Part shown: in pieces, positions 35,878-43,745 of the stretch
How positions within the stretch are numbered: position 1 is the stretch's first letter
How the letters are laid out: each line of letters opens with the position of its first letter
NCBI GenBank assembly: GCA_004564215.1
Contig: CP024846.1
Location: 992,001 to 1,056,000 of the forward strand
DNA: 64,000 nt
Origin: Beijerinckiaceae bacterium
GTDB lineage: Bacteria; Pseudomonadota; Alphaproteobacteria; Rhizobiales; Beijerinckiaceae
Direction: 5' to 3'
Position numbers and translations under genes: made by a program
Notes under the pieces: generated by a model
What the model saw: the letters and a program-made list of their open reading frames with translations, nothing else
The model's database searches: none
Told to the model about the DNA's origin: nothing

Positions 35878-38417
35878 CGTCACATCACAGCATGCTTGAC
35901 AAGTTTGAACCGGAGGTCGAGCCCGGCGACGAACTGCTGTTTCCTTGCTCGTCGTCGCAGGAGCGATGCTGGTTTATTTACGCGCTGGATCCCGGCACTG
36001 CAGCGCTCAACATCGCTTTGCGTTGGGAGCTCAAAGGTCAATTCAATCCTTCGACCATCGAGCAGGCGTTTCAAACAATCATCGACCGGCATGAGATATT
36101 GCGGACGTGCTTCGTCGAAAAAAATGGCGAACCCGTTCAGGAAGTGGTCAGCCATTTCAATTTCAGGCTGTCGGTCGTCGACCTGACGATCCTTCCTGAA
36201 GAGAAGCGGTTGGACGAAGCGATGGAAATTGGCCGGCGGGAAGCCCACTTGCCGATTGACATCAGCCAATTGCCGCTGATCCGCGTGACCATGTTGCGAC
36301 TGGCCCCTGATCGCGCCTATCTGCTGCTGACCCTCCACCAGATCGTCTTCGACGGCATGTCCATTCGGGTTCTCGCGAATGAGCTCGGCGTCATTGCAGC
36401 GGCCCTCGACGCCAAACGTCCGCACAATCTCCCTGAGCTGCAGCTGCAGTATGGCGATTATTGCCGTTGGCAGAAGGAATATTTCGCCGGTGGCAATCTC
36501 GCTTCCGAGATTGCCTACTGGAAGGGCAAACTCGGCGGCGCGCCCTATTTCGAAGTCAGTCCTGACCATCCGCGACCCGCCCGGCCGACGCATCGCGGCG
36601 AAATCGTCGCTGCCATCCTTCCCAAAGAGCTTGGGGACGGGCTGGAAGAGGCCGCGCGCAAACAAAATCTGACTTTTTTCAGCCTCGGATGCGCGGTGAT
36701 GGCAGCGATGCTGCACCGCTATACCGGCGGAACCGATGTGATCATCGGCACCCAGATTGCCGGGCGAGATGAGCAAGACCTTGAGAACATGATCGGGATC
36801 TTCATCAATAATCTCGTACTTCGGTTCGATGCGTCGGGCGATCCGTCCTTCACAGAATTTCTAAAGCAGGTGAACGGAACGGTTCAGGATGCGCTGATTC
36901 ATCAGCGCATGCCCTTCCACAAATTGGTGGAGGCTCTGAATCCGCCGCGCGACCCAAAACGCACCCCGCTCATTTCAATCAATTTCGCCGTCTTGAATGA
37001 CGTGAGGGAGGAACAGAAATACGGCGACTTCGTCCTGCTGAGACAGCCATCCCATTCCACTGGCTCGCTGTACGATCTCAATTTCTTCATGCTGCGCTGG
37101 CCGGAGGGCTGGCGGATGGCCCTTGAGTTCAACCTCGACCTGTTCGACAAGCGCACAGCCGAGCGGTTGCTCGATTTCCTCGTCTCGACTTTTGAGTTGG
37201 CGGTTTCTAATCCTCACACGAAGCTGTCCGCGCTTATTCCGCCCGTGCGGGAAAGTTTGACGCCAGAAGAGGCTCCTGCGCACATCAATCTTCCCGCGGC
37301 AGCGGACAGCGTTCAGCCGAACGACGTCGAGGCTCGGTTGATGGCGATTTGGCAGGATGTCCTCCAGGTCACCGACATCAATCCGAATTCGAACTTCTTC
37401 GAACTTGGGGGGCATTCCCTGCTTGCGATGCGGCTTGTCACCAGAATCTCGGGCAGCTTCGGGGTCAAGGTCGGCGTCATGACGCTGTTTCAGGCGCCGA
37501 CGATCCGAGAATTCGCTGCACAAATCTCGCGAGACAAGCCAACGCTCGAACCTTGGAATATCGTCCAAATTCAGCCGCTCGGCGATAAAACCCCCGTCAT
37601 CGCCCTCAACAATACGATGATGTATTACAACATCGCGAAAACGGTGTTTCCGGAACGACCGTTCATCGGCATCCAATTGTTCAATCCAAGCGTGCCGAAA
37701 CCATTGGCGCCACGCAGCATGAGCGATATTGCCGCCGATTATGTGAAGCTCATTCGCGAGGCGCAGCCGCACGGTCCCTATATTCTGTGCGGAATCTGTA
37801 TCTCAGGAACTATTGCCTATGAAGCGGCACAGCAGTTGAGGCAGGCTGGAGAGTCGGTCCCTCTGCTCATCTTGAGCGATATCTGGGCGCCTGGTTTCAT
37901 TGAGCAGCTTCCCTTCTTTCGTCGCTTTCTCCTCGGCTGGTCATACCGGATCCATATGATCAAGCATCGGTTTGCCCTTCTCCGAAGCGGCAAATCGACG
38001 GCCGCGGAGGTACTCGCCTCCTACGCTTTCTTCCGGAAAAGCGGGATCATGGGTCTTGCAGCCAAACTTGGCCTGATCAGCGCCGTCGATCTGACCAATT
38101 TGCGGGACAATAATTGGGGCAATTGGTGGTTCCTCTCCCATCTGGAAGAGGCGCGCAACGCCTATCAAGCCTCGCCATGCGTTGGCGACGTGATGATTTT
38201 TCAAAGCAACGAAATACCCACCGGTTTCGCTGATCAAACCATGGGCTGGCCTAAATTTATCCAGGGACGGCTCTTCATGCAAAGAATACCAAGCTGGCAC
38301 GGAGACATGTTCCAAGGCGACTCGGCGACCCTCATCGGCGAGCATTTGCGTCCCTTGTTTGAAGAAGTAGACGCGGAGCGCGACCGCATGGCTCCAGCGA
38401 AAGCTTCCGCCCCTTAA
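35874..38417 (+). CDS. Terminal NRPS protein (C-PCP-thioesterase, no adenylation domain)
   Basis: 847 residues: condensation-type domain (about 20-450), carrier (Ser515 in FFELGGHSL) and type I thioesterase (about 560-835). The condensation motif reads LHQIVFDGMS at His155-Gln156, so the second, catalytic His of HHxxxDG is Gln; this domain may be inactive or non-canonical. The thioesterase nucleophile motif is CGICISGTIAYEAA with Cys642 where Ser is normal; Asp in LILSDIW and His in WHGDMFQ complete a plausible triad. No adenylation domain exists to load its carrier, so it either is charged in trans or only relays the chain. Cys-thioesterases are known in some release enzymes. The next gene, an exported hydrolase, starts 124 bp later. 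Confidence 0.9.
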   Translation: MTSHHSMLDKFEPEVEPGDELLFPCSSSQERCWFIYALDPGTAALNIALRWELKGQFNPSTIEQAFQTIIDRHEILRTCFVEKNGEPVQEVVSHFNFRLSVVDLTILPEEKRLDEAMEIGRREAHLPIDISQLPLIRVTMLRLAPDRAYLLLTLHQIVFDGMSIRVLANELGVIAAALDAKRPHNLPELQLQYGDYCRWQKEYFAGGNLASEIAYWKGKLGGAPYFEVSPDHPRPARPTHRGEIVAAILPKELGDGLEEAARKQNLTFFSLGCAVMAAMLHRYTGGTDVIIGTQIAGRDEQDLENMIGIFINNLVLRFDASGDPSFTEFLKQVNGTVQDALIHQRMPFHKLVEALNPPRDPKRTPLISINFAVLNDVREEQKYGDFVLLRQPSHSTGSLYDLNFFMLRWPEGWRMALEFNLDLFDKRTAERLLDFLVSTFELAVSNPHTKLSALIPPVRESLTPEEAPAHINLPAAADSVQPNDVEARLMAIWQDVLQVTDINPNSNFFELGGHSLLAMRLVTRISGSFGVKVGVMTLFQAPTIREFAAQISRDKPTLEPWNIVQIQPLGDKTPVIALNNTMMYYNIAKTVFPERPFIGIQLFNPSVPKPLAPRSMSDIAADYVKLIREAQPHGPYILCGICISGTIAYEAAQQLRQAGESVPLLILSDIWAPGFIEQLPFFRRFLLGWSYRIHMIKHRFALLRSGKSTAAEVLASYAFFRKSGIMGLAAKLGLISAVDLTNLRDNNWGNWWFLSHLEEARNAYQASPCVGDVMIFQSNEIPTGFADQTMGWPKFIQGRLFMQRIPSWHGDMFQGDSATLIGEHLRPLFEEVDAERDRMAPAKASAP

Positions 38418-38541
38418 CCAGAACCGCGTTCGCAGCCGTGGCCGATCTGCTTCCCCATTTTCGGGGATGCAGGGTGCTCGGCCCTGTGGGAAGAGCTTAA
38501 AAGAGCGCTCGGTTCGGGCCCGAAACCCGTGAGGTGATGTC

Positions 38542-39864
38542 GTGCTCATGTACCTTCGTTTCGATCAGCTGCTTGACTGGTTCGGGTGGGTCGTCGGCGC
38601 GCTGATCATCATGATGGCCATTGCGGGCTTGGTCCTTGCCTATCTTCTGGCACGCTCTTTGAGCATGTTCACGATTGGCGTGTTCGCGATCGCCCTTGGA
38701 GTTGGCTGTCTCCTTTTTCTTCCCGCGGCACCCCGCGTTACACGGGCCTTACTCTGGCTGGTGGCGCCGCCAACGCCTCCCGGCCCCTCCGGCCCCCTTC
38801 CGACCGAAACAGTCAGCATCATTATGCCCTCCTCGACCGGCGAAGGGGCGCCCATCGTGGCGCAAATCTGGTTTCCTAGCTCAAGTGAAAGCGCAAAGTC
38901 GGCGCCTGGATCGTCACCCGGCAGTACCCCGCTGCTGACCTGCGCCGATTTCATGCGCACCCGTGACCTGTCCAACGCGCGGCCCCATTACTCAATTCTC
39001 CTCTATGCTCCGAGCAACAACGGAACGCGGGATCAAAGCACGTGGACGAATGCGGAGCTTGCCAGCCACGGTTATGTGGTGGCGGCGATCGACGACATCG
39101 ATCAGGATCCTCCGCTGCCCGACAGCAAGGCCGGGGAGAATTCCGCAGAACCCATGACGTTCGATTTTTCGTCCGCCGAGGCTTACGAGGAGACCCAACG
39201 TCTAGGCGCCGATAAAGCGCGCCGTCAGGCAGAAAAGGCGCTTACGGTTCTCGATCGGCTTCAGGCCTGCGCCAGTGCGAACTGGCGTGACAGGCTGCAA
39301 TTCGACCGCGTTGGCTTTTTTGGTTTTTCGTTTGGGGGAGCGACCGCCGCGGAAGCTGGAATCATCGACCCACGTGTCATCGCCGTGGCAAATCTCGACG
39401 GCTGGCTGTTTGGGCCGGCTTTGACGGGTGCCCTCTTGAAGCCCTATTTATTCTTGATCGAGGACGAGCCGGTTCCAGGGCCGAAGCGACTCGAATCCCC
39501 CGATCCCGATGTCCGATATTACGCCATTCTTCAAGATCGTTTTCTGCAAGCTCACAAACGTCTGGTAGATCGTCCCGACAACTATGGATTCATGCTGCGA
39601 GGCTCGCGCCATGAAAGCTTTTCGGACGAGGTCTTCGGCGCCGCATATTACAAGACCTGGTTTGTTCTGGATCCCTATCACATCAAGTCGATCAGGGATT
39701 CCTATTTGCTCGCATTCTTCGACACTTATGTTCGCAATGAGCCCGCCCCGCTGCTCCTCCAGTCGCCGTCGCCCTTTGCGAAGGTCGAAGTCTTGAAGTC
39801 GAATCAATATTTGCTCGACGGATCAGGGCAGGCCGAGGTGCAACCGTCCGCCAGCTTGAGATGA
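38542..39864 (+). CDS. Membrane-anchored alpha/beta hydrolase (PAF-acetylhydrolase/dienelactone hydrolase-like)
   Basis: 440 residues. Two hydrophobic segments at the N-terminus (WVVGALIIMMAIAGLVLAYL and MFTIGVFAIALGVGCLLFLP) should anchor it, with the hydrolase domain outside. The domain shows SILLYAPSNNGTRDQSTW, AELASHGYVVAAIDDID and the nucleophile elbow VGFFGFSFGGATAAEAG, then a His in SRHESFSDEVFG, the pattern of platelet-activating-factor acetylhydrolase and related lipases. A GTG start at 38542 is used; GAGG lies seven bases upstream; ATG 38548 is an alternative. It follows the NRPS genes and may modify, deacylate or clear the product, but it could be an unrelated lipase. Confidence 0.7.
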   Translation: MLMYLRFDQLLDWFGWVVGALIIMMAIAGLVLAYLLARSLSMFTIGVFAIALGVGCLLFLPAAPRVTRALLWLVAPPTPPGPSGPLPTETVSIIMPSSTGEGAPIVAQIWFPSSSESAKSAPGSSPGSTPLLTCADFMRTRDLSNARPHYSILLYAPSNNGTRDQSTWTNAELASHGYVVAAIDDIDQDPPLPDSKAGENSAEPMTFDFSSAEAYEETQRLGADKARRQAEKALTVLDRLQACASANWRDRLQFDRVGFFGFSFGGATAAEAGIIDPRVIAVANLDGWLFGPALTGALLKPYLFLIEDEPVPGPKRLESPDPDVRYYAILQDRFLQAHKRLVDRPDNYGFMLRGSRHESFSDEVFGAAYYKTWFVLDPYHIKSIRDSYLLAFFDTYVRNEPAPLLLQSPSPFAKVEVLKSNQYLLDGSGQAEVQPSASLR

Positions 39865-39895
39865 AGAGAACCCACCGAACCGAAAGGCCAAAGGG

Positions 39896-39998
39896 CTAGA
39901 GGGGGATGAGGAAAAGTGGAAACCGGTATTCCGCCCGCATCCCGCTCTAAACTTTTGGAATCGATCACGTTCATGATTTTGGAATCATCGTGATCTAG
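39896..39998. repeat. Dispersed intergenic palindromic repeat, family 2, copy 2
   Basis: Second copy of the element at 8648-8732, with an additional segment at its right end that completes an inverted repeat, GATCACG..CGTGATC enclosing ATGATT-TTGG-AATCAT. It lies at the right edge of the NRPS/PKS island and its last bases overlap the stop codon of the leftward gene that follows. Confidence 0.85.
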
Positions 39999-40333
39999 AA
40001 ACAGCGTATCTCGGCCTCAGCCTGGGCTTTGCGCAAATCGGCCAGCATGGTCTTGGACTGCTCACTTGCGCGAAACATCGTTCCGATCTGGCCTTGCGCC
40101 TGATTTAGGCTCGCCACCGTCTGGGCCGCCACATAGCGGTCGTACGGCAGCAGCGAAGCGATGACATCGATCGAACAAGAGCAGCGCTTCAGCAAATCCT
40201 GGGTTTCACCATTTGTCTTCATACAGACAAACACATAGTCGGCGCGCGCCTCAGTCGGATAATCGTTGATATCCGCCGCGGCTGACGGCATGCATGCCGC
40301 AAGAATAAGAAGGCCCGCGGCCAGGATTTTCAT
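39995..40333 (-). CDS. Small exported cysteine-containing protein
   Basis: Not recognised. 112 residues starting MKILAAGLLILAACMPSAAA, which is a signal peptide; LILAAC also fits a lipobox, so lipoprotein processing at Cys14 is possible. The mature protein is helical with cysteines in FVCMKTNG, LKRCSCSID and a C-terminal IRCF, and ends with QAEAE. The Cys pattern suggests disulfides or metal binding. It stands alone 49 bp downstream of the CorC-type gene on the same strand. The stop codon lies within repeat family 2, which suggests the repeat may have defined its 3' end. Confidence 0.6.
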   Translation of the reverse strand: MKILAAGLLILAACMPSAAADINDYPTEARADYVFVCMKTNGETQDLLKRCSCSIDVIASLLPYDRYVAAQTVASLNQAQGQIGTMFRASEQSKTMLADLRKAQAEAEIRCF

Positions 40334-40382
40334 TGGCGCCTTTTACTCTCAGCCTTGGGAACCTACGATCCCGCTTGGTCCG

Positions 40383-41678
40383 TTAAGCGGATTCGACGGG
40401 GGTTATTTTGAGCGATGTGATGCGGTTGCGCGTCTTGCGAAGGACTTCGAAACGGAAATTGTGGAAGGTGAAAACCTGTCCCGACTCCGGAATCGCCCGA
40501 GCCTCATTGATGACGAGGCCCGCAATCGTCGTCGCCTCCTCGTCCGGGAGGTTCCAGATCATCGCCCGGTTGAGATCGCGAATTGGCACGGAGCCGTCAA
40601 CGATCGCCGAACCATCCGCCAACAGGCGGACCCCCTGAACGATAAGATCATGTTCGTCGGAGATGTCTCCGACGATCTCTTCGAGGATATCCTCAAGCGT
40701 TACGAGGCCCATCACCACGCCATATTCGTCCACAACGAGAGCGAAATGGGTCTTACGTTTCAAAAACGCCTGGAGCTGATCTTGCACCGGCGTTGTATCC
40801 GGCACGAACCAGGGTTCGAGCAAGATGTTTTCGACTCTGAAATTGGTCAGTTCGCCACCCACAATATCGAGCGCGCGCAACAAATCCTTGGCGTGCAGCA
40901 CCCCGACAATATTGTCCGGTTCCCCGCGCCAAAGCGGCAAACGCGAATAGGGAGCCGCGACAACCTCGCGGATCAATTCCTCGGGCGGCAAATCGGCGTT
41001 GATGGTCACCATCTTCGTGCGATGCACCATAACATCGGAAACTTCGAGTTCGCGGAGATCGAGAAGGCCGCCGAACATATCGCGATCCGAACGTCCTACC
41101 CCGCCTTCGCGGTGCAGAAGATCGACCGCGCTTTTCAGTTCCTCATGGCCCGACAAAATCGAGTGGCGTCGGCTGGTATCGACTCCGACAAGTTTTAAAA
41201 ATCCGCGGACCAGAACCTCGACGCTGATAAGGATCGGCCCAAAGATGGCAACGAAGACCGAAATGACCGGCGCGACGAAAAGCGATGTACGGTCCGGATA
41301 GTTGATCGCCACCGTCTTCGGCATCACCTCGGCAAAAACGAGCAGGAGCACGGTCATTATGCCGGTGGCATAGATCGCACCACGATCGCCGACAAAGGCC
41401 ACGAGCGTACTCGTCGCAAAGGCTGAGGCGCCGATATTGACCAGCGTGTTACCGAGCAAGGTCGCCCCGATGAGGCGTTCCCGGCTGGACAACAGCCGGT
41501 TAACCAGAACCGCGCGCCGGTCGCCATTTTTTTCCAGGGCATGCATGCGCGCCCGGGACGCAGCGGTCAAAGCCGTCTCGGACGCCGCGAAAAACGCCGC
41601 CAAGGCGACACAAACAATTATGGTTGCAATTGCGAACCAAACATCGACCGGCAAAACCCCGGCACCTGCGCCGTGCAT
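40383..41678 (-). CDS. CorC/HlyC-family membrane protein (CNNM domain plus CBS pair)
   Basis: Inner-membrane protein related to CorB/YfjD, thought to take part in magnesium/cobalt handling. 431 residues: four-segment CNNM domain (about 15-190, with VALAAFFAASETALTAASRARM and FAEVMPKTVAI), a CBS pair (about 210-340, with DVMVHRTKMVTI and YGVVMGLVTLEDILEEIVGDI), and a C-terminal transporter-associated domain (about 345-425, with DGSVPIRDLNRAM and TIAGLVINEARAIPESG). It starts four bases after the aroKB stop, so it is cotranscribed with it, an arrangement also found in Rhizobiales. The name hemolysin sometimes given to this family is misleading. Confidence 0.88.
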   Translation of the reverse strand: MHGAGAGVLPVDVWFAIATIIVCVALAAFFAASETALTAASRARMHALEKNGDRRAVLVNRLLSSRERLIGATLLGNTLVNIGASAFATSTLVAFVGDRGAIYATGIMTVLLLVFAEVMPKTVAINYPDRTSLFVAPVISVFVAIFGPILISVEVLVRGFLKLVGVDTSRRHSILSGHEELKSAVDLLHREGGVGRSDRDMFGGLLDLRELEVSDVMVHRTKMVTINADLPPEELIREVVAAPYSRLPLWRGEPDNIVGVLHAKDLLRALDIVGGELTNFRVENILLEPWFVPDTTPVQDQLQAFLKRKTHFALVVDEYGVVMGLVTLEDILEEIVGDISDEHDLIVQGVRLLADGSAIVDGSVPIRDLNRAMIWNLPDEEATTIAGLVINEARAIPESGQVFTFHNFRFEVLRKTRNRITSLKITPVESA

Positions 41679-41682
41679 GGTT

Positions 41683-43479
41683 TCAGTGTCCCGTCACCAG
41701 TTCGTCTTCAACAAAGGCGCGCATTTCGTTGGCTTCAACCGACTTCGCAACAAAACAATCACCTATCCCTCGCGCGAGGATGAAAGTAAGCGCGCCATGT
41801 TCGACCTTTTTGTCTTGATACATCGCATCTAAAATATCGTCCGCGCTGGCACTCCAGCCGGGTATGGCCGAAATTCGCACGGGCAGGCCTACCTCGCGCA
41901 GATGCGCTTCGACCCTCAACTGATCCTGCTTGTCGCAAAGACCTTGGCGCACGGAGAAGCGGAAAGCACAAGCCATGCCAATCGCGATTCCTTCTCCATG
42001 CACAAGCCTTTGTCCGTCATAGCGGGTCACACGCTCAAGCGCATGACCGAATGTATGTCCGAGATTGAGGAGTGCCCGCTCTCCGGCCTCTGTTTCATCG
42101 CGGGCGACAATCGCCGCTTTGGCCTTGCAGCTTGTCGCAATCGCGTGAACACGTTCGGCGCCACCTGCAAAAACGCCACGCCAATTGGCCTCAAGCCAAT
42201 TGAAAAATTCAACATCGCCAATGAGCCCATATTTAACGACTTCGGCATAGCCGGCTCGAAACTCCCTGGCTGGCAAGGTTGAGAGCGTATCGGTGTCTGC
42301 CAAAACAAGCGAGGGCTGGTGAAAAGCGCCGATCAAATTTTTGCCGTGCGGAGAATTGATTCCGGTTTTACCGCCAACCGAGGAATCGACCTGGGCCAAA
42401 AGCGACGTCGGCACCTGAACGAAGCGCATCCCTCGTCGCAAAGTCGCGGCGGCGAAACCCGTAAGATCGCCGATGACTCCACCGCCGAGCGCAATCACGA
42501 TATCACCGCGCTCGAGTTTTGCGCTGATCAGCGCGTTGCATACACGGGCAAAAACCTCGAAGGATTTTGACTCCTCGCCGGGCGCGACGACGACCGCTGA
42601 ATGCCGGATCGAGGCAAGGTCGAGCGCTCGTTCGAGCGAGGGCAAATACAACTTGGCCACGTTTTCGTCGGTGACGATCGCGCACGCGGCGCGCGGCGCC
42701 AATTGGCGGATCAGCCCGCCCGCGTCCGAAATTAAATCGGCGCCGATCATAATCGCATAGGTTCGCTTCCCCAGATCGACGCTGACAAGCTCGCACTGTG
42801 AAACCGCATCGTGACCGGTACCTCCGCGAGGGCGGTGCGCTTTCAGTTCTACCTCCGTCAAGGGAACCGGCTCTGGAGAGAACCGTAGAAAATATTCGAG
42901 TCCGGCGATGGTCTCCTCGACCGCGATCTCATGCGGCCCGTCGCGCGAGATGACGGTAATGTCGGCTCGGGCATAGACTGGATAGCGCTCCTCAAGCAAC
43001 GTTCGAAGCGTCTGCTCGGGATCGGCTCCATGCAGCAGCGGACGGTGCGATCGCTTGCGCACCCGGCGCCAGAGCACGTCCGGATCCGCCTTGAGCCAAA
43101 CCGAAATTCCGGACGCCGCGATTCGCGCCCTCGTTTCCTCATTCATGAAGGCCCCGCCGCCGGTCGCGATAACGCGTGGCCCCTCGCTCAAGAGACGTGC
43201 CATCACCCGGCGCTCGCCGTCGCGGAAATAGGCTTCCCCGTGCCGCGTGAACATTTCCGTAATCGACACGCCCGCGGCCGCTTCGATTTCGGCATCGGCA
43301 TCGACGAATTCCAATCCGAGCTGTTGAGCGAGGCGGCGACCGGTTGAGGTCTTGCCCGAGCCCATGAGGCCGATCAGAACAATGGAGCGTCGACCGAGCG
43401 CTGGCACGAGCAAGGCTGCCCGGCGATCACGTTCGCGATCCGTCTCCCCCTCCGTGGCGCATCTTATACCGCTGCTCAT
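41683..43479 (-). CDS. aroKB: Fused shikimate kinase / 3-dehydroquinate synthase (AroK-AroB)
   Basis: Bifunctional enzyme of the shikimate pathway. The N-terminal part (about 30-200) is shikimate kinase: P-loop LIGLMGSGKTSTGRRLA, the DADAEIE shikimate-binding Asp, FRDGERRV and VIATGGGAF. The C-terminal part (about 240-590) is dehydroquinate synthase: ALGGGVIGDLTGFAAAT, VPTSLLAQVDSSVGGKTGIN, GYAEVVKYGLIGD and zinc-site LGHTFGHALE. About 30 residues link them. Most bacteria keep these as adjacent genes; here no stop occurs between them. ATG 43479 is used; ATG 43524 would add 15 residues and neither has a clear ribosome site. The CorC-type gene follows directly. Confidence 0.93.
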   Translation of the reverse strand: MSSGIRCATEGETDRERDRRAALLVPALGRRSIVLIGLMGSGKTSTGRRLAQQLGLEFVDADAEIEAAAGVSITEMFTRHGEAYFRDGERRVMARLLSEGPRVIATGGGAFMNEETRARIAASGISVWLKADPDVLWRRVRKRSHRPLLHGADPEQTLRTLLEERYPVYARADITVISRDGPHEIAVEETIAGLEYFLRFSPEPVPLTEVELKAHRPRGGTGHDAVSQCELVSVDLGKRTYAIMIGADLISDAGGLIRQLAPRAACAIVTDENVAKLYLPSLERALDLASIRHSAVVVAPGEESKSFEVFARVCNALISAKLERGDIVIALGGGVIGDLTGFAAATLRRGMRFVQVPTSLLAQVDSSVGGKTGINSPHGKNLIGAFHQPSLVLADTDTLSTLPAREFRAGYAEVVKYGLIGDVEFFNWLEANWRGVFAGGAERVHAIATSCKAKAAIVARDETEAGERALLNLGHTFGHALERVTRYDGQRLVHGEGIAIGMACAFRFSVRQGLCDKQDQLRVEAHLREVGLPVRISAIPGWSASADDILDAMYQDKKVEHGALTFILARGIGDCFVAKSVEANEMRAFVEDELVTGH

Positions 43480-43745
43480 TGGAACAGTGTAACACGCGGA
43501 TGAATGGGATTTAAGCACGACCATACGGCAGAGGGCGCCGCCATATCAGAATAAGGCCGGAACCCCATCCTGGAGTCCGCGGTAAAACCATGAATTCCGC
43601 TCGACAATCGTCCCTCCCAAACCTCCGCCTGATTTATCTGGTGTTTTGAGGAAAAGATAGCGTCGGCGTTGGATAATGGACAGCAGGACCCTCGGCCGGC
43701 CGTTTTAAATGCGCTGGAATCGAGGAAAAAACGGTTCTGCGACAA

